Part shown: piece by piece, positions 7,709 through 15,365 of the stretch
How positions within the stretch are numbered: position 1 is the stretch's first letter
How the letters are laid out: every line of letters starts with the position of its first letter
From: Amycolatopsis pittospori
Lineage (GTDB): Bacteria > Actinomycetota > Actinomycetes > Mycobacteriales > Pseudonocardiaceae
Assembly (NCBI RefSeq): GCF_013870525.1
Contig: NZ_JACBXD010000082.1
Location: 1-32,990, forward strand
DNA length: 32,990 nt
Direction of reading: 5' to 3'
Made by a program: the position numbers and the translations under genes
The notes under the pieces: model-generated
What the model was told of the DNA's origin: nothing
Seen by the model: only the letters and a program-made list of their open reading frames with translations
Database searches by the model: none

Positions 7709-8533
7709 TTAGCCACGGCGCCACACCACGGGCGTGTCGCCGGAGTTGCCCTGCAGCGCGCCCGCGATCTCGCCGTTGTCACCGACGACGATCCCGTAGG
7801 CCTCGGTGGGGGCGGGCAGTGTCGTGATCGAGCCACCCGGCGACCACACCGCGGCGATCCTCGGCGAGATCCAGCCCGTGACCAGACCGGATCCGTCGAG
7901 GGCCGTCGTCTGCATGGTCCCCGGTACCTCTTCCGAGGTGTCGGACGACGTCCAGAGCCGGTCGCCCAGCTGAGTCGAGGCCAGCACCTTCCCGTCCCGG
8001 ATCGCGATACCCCGGGATTCGCGGAGACCTTCGGGAAGGACGAGCTGCCGCAGCACGCCGTCCTTCCAGAGCCAGGTGCCGCCGAACTGTTCGTTCAGCA
8101 GGATGGTGCCGTCGTGGTCGATGTCGACCGGGGTGAGCAACGGCGGGACGTCCAGCAGCACCGGATGCGTGCGGTCGCCGGACGGCCAGAAAGCGGCGGT
8201 GGAGCCGTGGCGGATGTCGTTGAACACCGTGCCGACGACGTCGCCGCGGTTGTTCATGCCGAGACCCTTGGTGTTGTAGTAGCCCGGAACCTTCCCCAGG
8301 AACTGGAAGCCGCCGTTCTCGAAGACGAAGGCGTGGCCGTTCGGGTAGGCACTGGCGTTGCCGAGAACCGACCCCGGCGCGTTTTCGTCCACCGCTTCGA
8401 CCGCGGTGTAGCCCGCCGGGACGCCGTGGTCCTGGAAAGTCCCGCCCGTCCAGGTGATCAGCCTCCCGTCGTACTGTCCCGCGTAGCCACCGGCGCCGTC
8501 CGTGGCCGCCAGGACCATGCTCATGCGTTTCAT
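7709..8533 (-). CDS. HAF-repeat-like, probable beta-propeller protein of unknown function
   Basis: A 274-residue protein built of short repeating units: NPxxHAF-type pieces such as AYPNGHAFVFENGGFQFLG, GMNNRGDVVGTVF, STAAFWPSG and AAVWSPGGSITTLPAP. These resemble HAF repeats of extracellular proteins and suggest a beta-propeller. No clear signal peptide is present, so it may be cytoplasmic, or the start may be wrong. ATG 8533 has AGGGGG about 7 nt upstream; ATG 8524 is an alternative. It precedes the RraA-like gene in the same operon. I cannot assign a function. Confidence 0.65.
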   Translation of the reverse strand: MKRMSMVLAATDGAGGYAGQYDGRLITWTGGTFQDHGVPAGYTAVEAVDENAPGSVLGNASAYPNGHAFVFENGGFQFLGKVPGYYNTKGLGMNNRGDVVGTVFNDIRHGSTAAFWPSGDRTHPVLLDVPPLLTPVDIDHDGTILLNEQFGGTWLWKDGVLRQLVLPEGLRESRGIAIRDGKVLASTQLGDRLWTSSDTSEEVPGTMQTTALDGSGLVTGWISPRIAAVWSPGGSITTLPAPTEAYGIVVGDNGEIAGALQGNSGDTPVVWRRG

Positions 8534-8635
8534 CGAAACCCCCTGTGAGTCGTGTTCGCCCTGTTTAACGGGGGTGAGGGCGCGCTGTCTGCGTCACCCG
8601 ACACCTACTTGTGCCGCGAATAACATCCGTGCAGA

Positions 8636-8678
8636 CCTGTATGTAAGGGGTTGATAAATACAATCCTGTCTGTATCTT
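8636..8678 (+). promoter_or_regulatory. promoter and probable operator of the thiolase operon
   Basis: TTGATA (8651-8656) and TATCTT (8673-8678) are separated by 16 bp, a good sigma-70-type promoter, about 40 bp before the thiolase start. Two near-identical direct repeats, CCTGTATGTA (8636-8645) and CCTGTCTGTA (8665-8674), bracket the -35 box and cover the -10 edge. An ATACA-N8-TGTAT dyad lies at 8658-8675. This looks like a repressor-controlled promoter; the regulator is not encoded in the window. Confidence 0.5.
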
Positions 8679-8717
8679 CAGTCTCAACAGCACCCGGCAA
8701 CGACAAGGAGCGTCGCG

Positions 8718-9908
8718 GTGGCGAACAAGGTGTACGTCGTCGGCGTGGGCATGACGAAGTTCGAGAAGCCCGGACGCCGTGAGGACTGGGACTACCCCCA
8801 GATGGCCAAGGAGTCCGGGACCAAGGCGCTCGAAGACGCCGGGATCTCCTTCGACGAGGTGCGGCAGGCCTACGTCGGCTACGTCTACGGCGAGTCGACC
8901 TCGGGGCAGCGCGCGGTCTACGAACTGGGCATGACCGGCATCCCGGTGGTCAACGTCAACAACAACTGCTCGACCGGGTCGACCGCGTTGTACCTGGCCG
9001 CGGAAGCGATCCGGGGCGGCCGCGCGGACTGCGTGCTCGCGCTCGGCTTCGAGAAGATGCAGCCGGGTTCGCTCGGCTCGACCTACGACGACCGCGAGCA
9101 GCCGATGGGCAGGCATATCCAGGCGCTCGCCGAGATCTCCGAAGTGCTGTTCCCGCCGGCGCCGTGGATGTTCGGCGCGGCGGGCCGCGAGCATATGAAG
9201 GCCTACGGCACCACCGCCGAGCATTTCGCCAAGATCGGCGAAAAGAACCACCGGCATTCGGTGAACAACCCGTACGCGCAGTTCCAGGAGAGCTATTCCC
9301 TGCAGGACATCCTGGACTCACGGATGATCTACGACCCGCTGACGAAGCTCCAGTGCTCGCCGACCTCGGACGGTTCGGGCGCGGCGATCCTGGTCAGCGA
9401 GTCCTTCGTGGACTCGCACGGGCTGGCGGACCAGGCGGTGGAGATCGTCGGGCAGGCGATGACCACGGACTTCGCGAGCACCTTCGACGGGACCGCGAAG
9501 AACATCATCGGCTACGACATGAACGTCCAGGCCGCCCGCCAGGTCTACGACCAGGCCGGGCTCGGGCCGCAGGACTTCCAGGTCATCGAGCTGCACGATT
9601 GCTTCTCCGCCAACGAACTCCTGCTCTACGAAGCCCTCGGACTCTGCGCCGAGGGTGAAGCGGGAAAGCTCGTCGACTCCGGTGACACCACCTACGGCGG
9701 CAAATGGGTCGTCAACCCGTCCGGGGGGCTGATCTCCAAGGGACATCCGCTCGGCGCCACCGGCCTCGCGCAGTGTGCCGAACTGACCTGGCAGCTGCGC
9801 GGCACCGCGGACAAACGCCAGGTCGACGGCGTCGAAGCCGCGCTGCAGCACAACATCGGACTCGGTGGCGCCGCCGTCGTCACCGCCTACCAGCGCGCCG
9901 AGCGCTGA
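8718..9908 (+). CDS. SCP-2-type thiolase / lipid-transfer-protein-like acyl-CoA thiolase
   Basis: A 396-residue protein from GTG 8718, preceded by AAGGAG at 7 nt. It carries the thiolase nucleophile Cys84 in VNNNCSTGS. It has HDCF at 293-296, characteristic of SCP-2 (sterol carrier protein X) thiolases, in place of the NEAF of ordinary thiolases. His343 is in GGLISKGHPLGATG. SCP-2 thiolases cleave 3-ketoacyl-CoAs of branched or sterol side chains; the related actinobacterial Ltp proteins act as aldolases. It heads an operon with hydratase, dehydrogenase and acyl-CoA dehydrogenase genes, consistent with a full beta-oxidation round on an unusual acyl-CoA. Confidence 0.9.
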   Translation: MANKVYVVGVGMTKFEKPGRREDWDYPQMAKESGTKALEDAGISFDEVRQAYVGYVYGESTSGQRAVYELGMTGIPVVNVNNNCSTGSTALYLAAEAIRGGRADCVLALGFEKMQPGSLGSTYDDREQPMGRHIQALAEISEVLFPPAPWMFGAAGREHMKAYGTTAEHFAKIGEKNHRHSVNNPYAQFQESYSLQDILDSRMIYDPLTKLQCSPTSDGSGAAILVSESFVDSHGLADQAVEIVGQAMTTDFASTFDGTAKNIIGYDMNVQAARQVYDQAGLGPQDFQVIELHDCFSANELLLYEALGLCAEGEAGKLVDSGDTTYGGKWVVNPSGGLISKGHPLGATGLAQCAELTWQLRGTADKRQVDGVEAALQHNIGLGGAAVVTAYQRAER

Positions 9909-9931
9909 TCTCTCACCGAAAGGAACCACCC

Positions 9932-10363
9932 ATGGGCCAGATCAGTGCCTCCGTCGAACTCCCCGCCGCGCCCGAGAAGGTCTGGGCGGAGTTCTCCAAC
10001 CCCAACAACTTCGAGAAATGGCTGACCATCCACACCAAGTGGAAGGGCGACGTCCCGGCCGAATTCGCCAAGGGGGCGCAGGCTTCCGAGGTCGTCACGA
10101 TGCTCGGGATGCCGAATACGATCACCTGGACCGTCGACGAGTTCGAAGCGCCGTCGCGGCTGGTCATCTCCGGGACCGGGATGGCCGGGGTGAAGGTCAA
10201 GTTCGAGCTCGCCGTGGAGGCTTCCGGGGACGGGTCGCTCGCCAGCATCAACGCGGAGTTCGCCGGCCAGATGATCATCGGCGCGCTCGGCAAGGCCGTC
10301 GAGAAGGACGGCAAGAAGAACCTCGACGCGTCGCTGGAGAACTTCAAGGCGCTGGTCGCATGA
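9932..10363 (+). CDS. SRPBCC (START-like) ligand-binding protein
   Basis: A 143-residue protein from ATG 9932 with AAAGGA upstream. It has the SRPBCC pattern: ISASVELPAAPEKVWAEFSNPNNFEKW at the start, WTVDEFEAPSRLVISGTGMAG in the middle and a long C-terminal helix (KAVEKDGKKNLDASLENFKALV). Such proteins bind hydrophobic ligands in a helix-grip fold. Some Mycobacterium members (Rv0910 type) were annotated as toxins, but the setting here, inside a lipid operon, points to carrying or sensing a lipid-like molecule. It overlaps the next gene as ATGA. Confidence 0.85.
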   Translation: MGQISASVELPAAPEKVWAEFSNPNNFEKWLTIHTKWKGDVPAEFAKGAQASEVVTMLGMPNTITWTVDEFEAPSRLVISGTGMAGVKVKFELAVEASGDGSLASINAEFAGQMIIGALGKAVEKDGKKNLDASLENFKALVA

Positions 10364-11205
10364 CCGAAGAGCGGTTCGATCCCGGCGGCCTCGACAAGTG
10401 GACCGAGGAGTCCCGGTTCGAGGTGACCCGCGAGCGGCTGATCCAGTACGCGAAGGCCACCAACGACCCGATCCCGGCTCATCTCGCCGGGGACGTCGCG
10501 AGTCCGGTGTTCGCGATCGTGCCGGTGTTCGAGTCGCTGATGGAACCCGCGCTCGAGGTCGTGCCGGTCGGGCTGTTCGGCCGGATCGTCCACGGCGAGC
10601 AGGAATTCCGGTTCCACCGGCCGATCCGGCCCGGCGACAAGCTCGTGTCGCGGGCGCGGATGACCGGCTACGAAGGCCTGTCGAACGGCACACGCGGCAC
10701 CATCCACCTCGAATGCCGGACCGAGGACGGTGACCTGGTCAACGAGCAGTACGTGACGTTGTTCGTGCGCGGGTTCGACACCGGCGAGACGCGCGGCGAG
10801 CTGGGGCCGGAGCACAAGTTCGACGACACGCTGCGATCGCGGGCGCCGGTGGCGAAGGTCAGCCAGCACGTCGACGACGACCAGACGTATCGCTACGCGC
10901 CCGCCGCGGGCGACCCGATGCCGATCCACCTCGACGAAGAGGTCGCGAAGGATTCGGGCCTGCCGGGCATCATCGCGCACGGTCTGTGCACGATGGCGTT
11001 CACGTCGTGGGCGCTGCTGACCGAGGTCGCCGGGTCCGATGTGGACAGACTGAAGCGGTTCGCCGTCCGGTTCGCCAAACCGGTCCTGCCCGGACAGGAC
11101 CTGACGACGCACATCTGGAGTGCGGGCGCCGGGAGCTACGCGTTCGAAACCACCGTCGGCGAGACGGTCGTGATCAAAGACGGTCTCGCGGAATTCGCGG
11201 AGTAG
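10360..11205 (+). CDS. MaoC-family double-hotdog enoyl-CoA hydratase
   Basis: A 281-residue protein starting at ATG 10360, overlapping the previous stop by 4 nt. The N-terminal half is a MaoC_N-like hotdog domain (SRFEVTRERLIQYAKATNDP ... FHRPIRPGDKL). The C-terminal half is a MaoC dehydratase domain with the hydratase-2 motif YRYAPAAGDPMPIHLDEE at 177-194, in which Asp185 and His190 are the expected catalytic pair. Double-hotdog MaoC proteins hydrate trans-2-enoyl-CoA to (R)-3-hydroxyacyl-CoA. The SDR encoded next would then oxidise the product. Confidence 0.9.
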   Translation: MTEERFDPGGLDKWTEESRFEVTRERLIQYAKATNDPIPAHLAGDVASPVFAIVPVFESLMEPALEVVPVGLFGRIVHGEQEFRFHRPIRPGDKLVSRARMTGYEGLSNGTRGTIHLECRTEDGDLVNEQYVTLFVRGFDTGETRGELGPEHKFDDTLRSRAPVAKVSQHVDDDQTYRYAPAAGDPMPIHLDEEVAKDSGLPGIIAHGLCTMAFTSWALLTEVAGSDVDRLKRFAVRFAKPVLPGQDLTTHIWSAGAGSYAFETTVGETVVIKDGLAEFAE

Positions 11206-11216
11206 GAGCAGAAGCC

Positions 11217-12086
11217 ATGGGAGCACTCGACGGGCGCGTCGCGGTCATCACCGGCGCCGGACGCGGGATCGGCCGCGAGCACGCGCTGCTGTTCGCGCGG
11301 GAAGGTGCGAGCGTCGTGGTCAACGACCTCGGCGGCGCGAACGACGGCAGCGGCAGCGACGTGGGCCCGGCACAGGAGGTCGCCGACGAGATCCGCGCGG
11401 CGGGCGGGAAGGCCGTGGCGAACACGGCCGACGTCGCCGACTGGGCGGGTGCCGCCGAACTGGTCGCGCAGGCGGTGGACGAATTCGGCAGGCTCGACGT
11501 CGTCGTGAACAACGCGGGCATCCTGCGCGACGCGTTCCTCGCCGGATTGGAGGAGTCCCAATGGGATTCCGTGATCGCGGTGCATCTCAAGGGACACGCC
11601 GCGGTGTTGCGGCACGCGGCCGCGTACTGGAAGACGGCGAGCAAGGCCGGTGAACAGGTCGCGGGTTCGGTGATCAACACCGCGTCGGCGTCCGGCGTCA
11701 CGCTGCCGAACGCCGGGCAGGCCAACTACGGCGCGGCGAAAGCGGGGATCGCCGCGCTGACCCTGGTCGCCGCCGAAGAACTGGAACGCTACGGCGTCCG
11801 GGTCAACGCGATCGCGCCGATCGCGCGCACCCGGCTCACGCTGGCGACGCCCGGCATGGGCGCGATCTTCGCCCAAGAGGTCGAGGAAGGCGAGTTCGAC
11901 GCGTTCTCCCCGGCCAACATCTCGCCGTTGGTGGCCTACCTCGCGACCGAGAAGTGCCCGATCACCGGCAAGGTCTTCGCGGTGCAGGGCGGGGCGATCT
12001 CCGAACTCGCGGGCTGGCACGACGTCAAGGTGATCGAGACCGACGGCGCCTGGGCGATCGACGACATCGCGGCCAGGCTGCCGTGA
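11217..12086 (+). CDS. short-chain dehydrogenase/reductase (3-hydroxyacyl-CoA dehydrogenase-like)
   Basis: A 289-residue protein. The start is ATG 11217 (GGAGCAGAAGCC upstream). The cofactor motif is GAGRGIG at 13-19 and NNAG follows LDVVV. The catalytic Ser lies in INTASASG, with Tyr171 and Lys175 in NYGAAKAG. VVNDLGGANDGSG after strand 2 (Asp) favours NAD and matches the 17beta-HSD type 4/MFE-2 hydroxyacyl-CoA dehydrogenases, which pair with hydratase-2 enzymes. It likely oxidises the (R)-3-hydroxyacyl-CoA from the MaoC protein to the ketoacyl-CoA that the thiolase cleaves. It overlaps the acyl-CoA dehydrogenase start as GTGA. Confidence 0.9.
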   Translation: MGALDGRVAVITGAGRGIGREHALLFAREGASVVVNDLGGANDGSGSDVGPAQEVADEIRAAGGKAVANTADVADWAGAAELVAQAVDEFGRLDVVVNNAGILRDAFLAGLEESQWDSVIAVHLKGHAAVLRHAAAYWKTASKAGEQVAGSVINTASASGVTLPNAGQANYGAAKAGIAALTLVAAEELERYGVRVNAIAPIARTRLTLATPGMGAIFAQEVEEGEFDAFSPANISPLVAYLATEKCPITGKVFAVQGGAISELAGWHDVKVIETDGAWAIDDIAARLP

Positions 12087-13303
12087 TCGAGTGGTCCGAG
12101 ACCGAACTGCTGATCCGGGACGCGATCCGCGAGTTCGTCGACAAGGAGATCCGGCCGCAGGTCGACGCGCTCGAAAGCGGGACATTGCCGCCGTACGACC
12201 TCATCCGGAAGATGTTCGCGTCCTTCGGCATCGACGCGCTCGCGCGCGAATCGGTGACGAAGCTCCTGTCGAAGGAACGGGGCTCCGGTGGTGGTGGCGG
12301 TGGCCTGGCGTTCGGCGGGCAGGAGGCGATGGCGCTGATCGCGGTGAGCGAGCTGGCCGGCGTCAGCCTCGGCATCGTCGCCTCGCTCGGCGTGAGCATC
12401 GGGCTCACCGCGCAGACGATCCTGACCAAGGGCACGCTTGCACAGAAGGAACGCTGGCTGCCCGAACTGGCGACGTTCGAGAAGGTCGGCGCTTGGGCGA
12501 TCACCGAACCCGACTCCGGCTCGGACGCTTTCGGCGGCATGAAGACGTCGGTGCGGCGCGACGGCGACGAGTACGTCCTCAATGGACAGAAGACGTTCAT
12601 CACCAACGGCCCGTACGCCGACACGATCGTCGTCTACGCGAAGCTCGACGAGGGCGACGGCGTGGACAAGCGTGATCGCAAGGTGCTGACGTTCGTGCTG
12701 GACAAGGGCATGCCCGGGCTCACTCAGGGCAAGCCGTTCAAGAAGATGGGCATGATGTCGTCGCCGACCGGGGAGCTGTTCTTCAGCGACGTCCGGCTCG
12801 GCCGGGACAGGCTGCTCGGCGAATCCGAGACCGGCCGTGACGGCGACAGCAAGGCCGAGGTCAAGTCCGGGTTCGCGGTCGAGCGGGTCGGCGTCGCGGC
12901 GCTGGCGCTCGGGATCATCAACGAATGTCACCGGCTCTGCGTGGACTACGCGAAGAACCGGAAGCTGTGGGGACAGGAGATCGGGCGATTCCAGCTGATC
13001 CAGCTCAAGCTGGCGAAGATGGAGGTCGCGCGGATCAACGTGCGGAACATGGTGTTCCAGCTGATCGAGACCCTGCGCGCGGGCAAGATGCCGACCCTGG
13101 CCGAGGCTTCGGCGATGAAGCTGTACTCGTCCGAGGCGGCCACCGAAGTCGCTATGGAGGCCGTGCAGCTGTTCGGTGGCAACGGGTACATGGCCGAGTA
13201 CCGGGTGGAGCAGCTGGCGCGGGACGCGAAGTCGCTGATGATCTACGCGGGCAGCAACGAGATCCAGGTGACGCACATCGCGAAGGGCCTGCTGAGCCGC
13301 TGA
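12083..13303 (+). CDS. acyl-CoA dehydrogenase
   Basis: A 406-residue flavoprotein from GTG 12083. It shows the three-part acyl-CoA dehydrogenase fold. The middle-domain FAD/substrate signature is GAWAITEPDSGSDAFG with LNGQKTFITNG. The C-terminal helical bundle contains VQLFGGNGYMAEY, and YAGSNEIQ holds Glu393 at the usual catalytic-base region. It introduces the 2,3-double bond that starts beta-oxidation. A six-glycine run near residues 69-74 is an odd, probably flexible insertion in the N-terminal domain. It is the last gene of the thiolase operon; an oriented hairpin follows the stop directly. Confidence 0.92.
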   Translation: MIEWSETELLIRDAIREFVDKEIRPQVDALESGTLPPYDLIRKMFASFGIDALARESVTKLLSKERGSGGGGGGLAFGGQEAMALIAVSELAGVSLGIVASLGVSIGLTAQTILTKGTLAQKERWLPELATFEKVGAWAITEPDSGSDAFGGMKTSVRRDGDEYVLNGQKTFITNGPYADTIVVYAKLDEGDGVDKRDRKVLTFVLDKGMPGLTQGKPFKKMGMMSSPTGELFFSDVRLGRDRLLGESETGRDGDSKAEVKSGFAVERVGVAALALGIINECHRLCVDYAKNRKLWGQEIGRFQLIQLKLAKMEVARINVRNMVFQLIETLRAGKMPTLAEASAMKLYSSEAATEVAMEAVQLFGGNGYMAEYRVEQLARDAKSLMIYAGSNEIQVTHIAKGLLSR

Positions 13304-13330
13304 GCGGTAGCAAGGGACCTTTGCTACCGC
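13304..13330 (+). terminator. stop-flush hairpin (family C element)
   Basis: GCGGTAGCAA (13304-13313) pairs with TTGCTACCGC (13321-13330); the middle GGGACCT adds a G-U wobble and two G-C pairs when read as plus-strand RNA. It begins at the very next base after the acyl-CoA dehydrogenase stop. No T-tract follows. The core is AGCAAGGGACCTTTGCT, as at two other gene ends. Confidence 0.7.
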
Positions 13331-13360
13331 GCCGCCGAGCCCGCCGCGCCGCCGAGGTCG

Positions 13361-13415
13361 GTCCGTGAAGGCCTCCTTGAGGGACCCAGAGTCCCTCAAG
13401 GAGGCCTTCACGGAC
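13361..13415. terminator. perfect 25-bp palindrome between convergent genes (family D, copy 1)
   Basis: The arms are 13361-13385 and 13391-13415, 25 bp each without mismatch, with loop CCAGA. The outer 18 bp (GTCCGTGAAGGCCTCCTT) are shared exactly with the palindrome at 32343-32401; the inner 7 bp differ. It lies between the acyl-CoA dehydrogenase and DAHP synthase genes, which converge. Confidence 0.8.
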
Positions 13416-13434
13416 TTGACCTGACCTGGATCGG

Positions 13435-14472
13435 TCACCCGAGGACGACTGAACGGCCTACCCGTACGGCGTCGGCGAGCGACTCCAGCACCGACACGGT
13501 GCTGTTCAGGTCGAGGCAGGAGTCGGTGATGCTCACCCCGTAAGGCGCGGGGTGGTCCTCCCGCCCCGCTTCGAGAAACGATTCCAGCATGACCCCCGCT
13601 ATTCCCCGCTCGCCACAGGCGATGCGGCTCGCGATGTCGGCGACGACGCCGGGCTGGCGGCGGTGGTCCTTGCGGGAGTTGCCGTGCGACGCGTCCACGA
13701 CGACCCGGTCCAAGGAATTCGTGGCGCGTAACCCCTCGATGGCCGCGTCGACGTTCTCCGAGTCGTAGTTGGTTCCGGCCGCGGTGCCACGGAGGATCAG
13801 ATGTGCCGAGGGGTTGCCGGGCGATTTCCGGACGACGAGAGCGCCGTGTTCGTTCACCGCCGGGTGCCGCTGCGCGGTGCGGGCGCAGTGAATCGCGGCG
13901 GTGGCGACCGTCAGGTCACCGTCGAGGCCGTTCTTGATGCCGATGGGCATCGGCAGAGCGGACGCGAGTTCCCGGTGCGACTGGCTGGAAACCGTCCGCG
14001 CGCCGATGGCACCGTAGCTGAGGAGATCGCTCAGATGGGGTGCGAGCATCGGTTCGACGAACTCCCCCGCCAGGGGAAGCCCGCTTTCCGCGGCCGCGAT
14101 CAGGAACCCGCGGCCTGCCCGCAGGCCTCCGGCGATGTCTTCGGAGCCGTCGAGCCAGGGATCGTGGATCAACCCCTTCCAGCCGACCGCGGTTCGCGGC
14201 TTTTCCAGGTAGGCCCGGAGCACCACGAGCAAATGGTCCTTCATCGGCCGGGTCGACTCGGCCAGCCGTCCGGCGTACTCGAGGACCGCGGCCGGGTCGT
14301 GGACGGAGCACGGGCCGACAACGGCCAGCACACGCCCATCGCGACCGTTGAGCACGTCGGTGATCGCCGAGCGGTGGTCCTGGATCTCGGTGGCGAGCCG
14401 GACTGGAACGGGATGCTCGACGGCCAGTTCCGCCGGACTGGGCAGCAGTTCGTAATCGGGGATCGTGGTCAT
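13435..14472 (-). CDS. class I DAHP synthase (3-deoxy-D-arabino-heptulosonate 7-phosphate synthase)
   Basis: A 345-residue protein from ATG 14472. It is of the E. coli AroF/G/H type. GPCSVHD holds the metal Cys, EKPRTAVGWKGLIHDPWLDGS binds PEP, GAIGARTVSSQSHRELASAL and GIKNGLDGDL follow, HGNSRKDHRRQP holds the metal His, and GVMLESFLEAG and ITDS supply the metal Glu and Asp. The usual ESHLVEG reads ESFLEAG, so it is a divergent member. It condenses PEP and erythrose-4-phosphate, the first shikimate-pathway step. As the last gene of an operon led by a chorismatase, it probably raises chorismate supply for that pathway, a typical secondary-metabolism arrangement. It overlaps the exporter gene as ATGA. 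Confidence 0.9.
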   Translation of the reverse strand: MTTIPDYELLPSPAELAVEHPVPVRLATEIQDHRSAITDVLNGRDGRVLAVVGPCSVHDPAAVLEYAGRLAESTRPMKDHLLVVLRAYLEKPRTAVGWKGLIHDPWLDGSEDIAGGLRAGRGFLIAAAESGLPLAGEFVEPMLAPHLSDLLSYGAIGARTVSSQSHRELASALPMPIGIKNGLDGDLTVATAAIHCARTAQRHPAVNEHGALVVRKSPGNPSAHLILRGTAAGTNYDSENVDAAIEGLRATNSLDRVVVDASHGNSRKDHRRQPGVVADIASRIACGERGIAGVMLESFLEAGREDHPAPYGVSITDSCLDLNSTVSVLESLADAVRVGRSVVLG

Positions 14473-15365
14473 TGCGCTCTCCGTTTCTTGGTCCGGGAAA
14501 CGCCGACGCCGGCAAGGCAAAGAGCCCCGCCAAGGACTGCGAGCAGAGTGGGAACCTCGTCGAGGAAAAGCCAGGACAACGCGATCACGATCACCGGAAC
14601 CACATAGGTGGTCACGCCGAGCTTTCCGGCAGGCGTCCGGGACAACGCGTATGCCCAGGTGTAGAACGCGAGCGCGGTGGGCAGCAATCCCAGGTAGACC
14701 ACCGACCAGGTCGCCGACGCCGGTGCGGTCGCCACGTCGTGGAACAGCTGACCGCTGAACGGAAGACAGGCGACGGCGCCGACAGCGCAGCCGAAGGTCG
14801 TGGCCTGCAACGCGGTGGCGTGGCTCAAAGCCGGTTTCTGGGAGACGACTCCCACCGCGTATCCCGCCGCCGCCAGCAGGCAGAGCGCGACCCCCAGCGC
14901 ACTGGAGGAGCCGTGCTGCGAGGCGAGTCCTACGACCGCCGCGCCGGTGAAAGCGACGACGAGCCCGATCACGAGAGGGCGCGGCAGCCCTTCCTTCAGG
15001 ACGATTCCGGCGAGGATCGCGGCGAAGACGGGGCCGATCCCGACCAGGAGGGACGCCGTCCCCGCGTCGGTGTAGCGCTCTCCCCAGTTCAGGGCGACCA
15101 TGTACAGGCCGAACCAGAAGACCCCCGCACCGGCGATGCCGGGCCACGCCTTCCGCGGCGGGAGCGGCATGCCTTTGACCACCGCGATCGCCCCCAGCGC
15201 GAGTGCGCCGACCAGGAGCCTGCCCAGGGCGAGCGATCCGGGCTCGTAGTGCGCACCGGCGAAGCGGATCCCGACGAAGGCGGATGCCCACAGGACCAAT
15301 GTGACGGTGATCGCGGCGACGGCCTTGATGTCGACCCCGGCTTCGGCCTCGGTCCGAGTGCTCAT
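14469..15365 (-). CDS. EamA/DMT-family transporter (probable exporter)
   Basis: A 298-residue protein with about ten hydrophobic segments in two EamA repeats: the first from VTLVLWASAFVGIRFAGAHYEPGSLALGR, the second from LLAAAGYAVGVVSQK. These are typical of drug/metabolite transporters such as RhtA or YdcZ-type exporters. LWASAFVGIR near the start and AYALSRTPAGKLGVTTYVVP in the last third are family hallmarks. Its placement between an aryl acid ligase and a DAHP synthase suggests it exports the aromatic product or an intermediate; the substrate is inferred only from context. Start and stop both overlap neighbours as ATGA. Confidence 0.87.
   Translation of the reverse strand: MSTRTEAEAGVDIKAVAAITVTLVLWASAFVGIRFAGAHYEPGSLALGRLLVGALALGAIAVVKGMPLPPRKAWPGIAGAGVFWFGLYMVALNWGERYTDAGTASLLVGIGPVFAAILAGIVLKEGLPRPLVIGLVVAFTGAAVVGLASQHGSSSALGVALCLLAAAGYAVGVVSQKPALSHATALQATTFGCAVGAVACLPFSGQLFHDVATAPASATWSVVYLGLLPTALAFYTWAYALSRTPAGKLGVTTYVVPVIVIALSWLFLDEVPTLLAVLGGALCLAGVGVSRTKKRRAQ

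Noticed and set aside
11936..13438. A 500-codon minus-strand frame opposite the SDR and acyl-CoA dehydrogenase genes.
   Set aside because: No domain; it crosses two real genes and would read through both hairpins at its 5' end.
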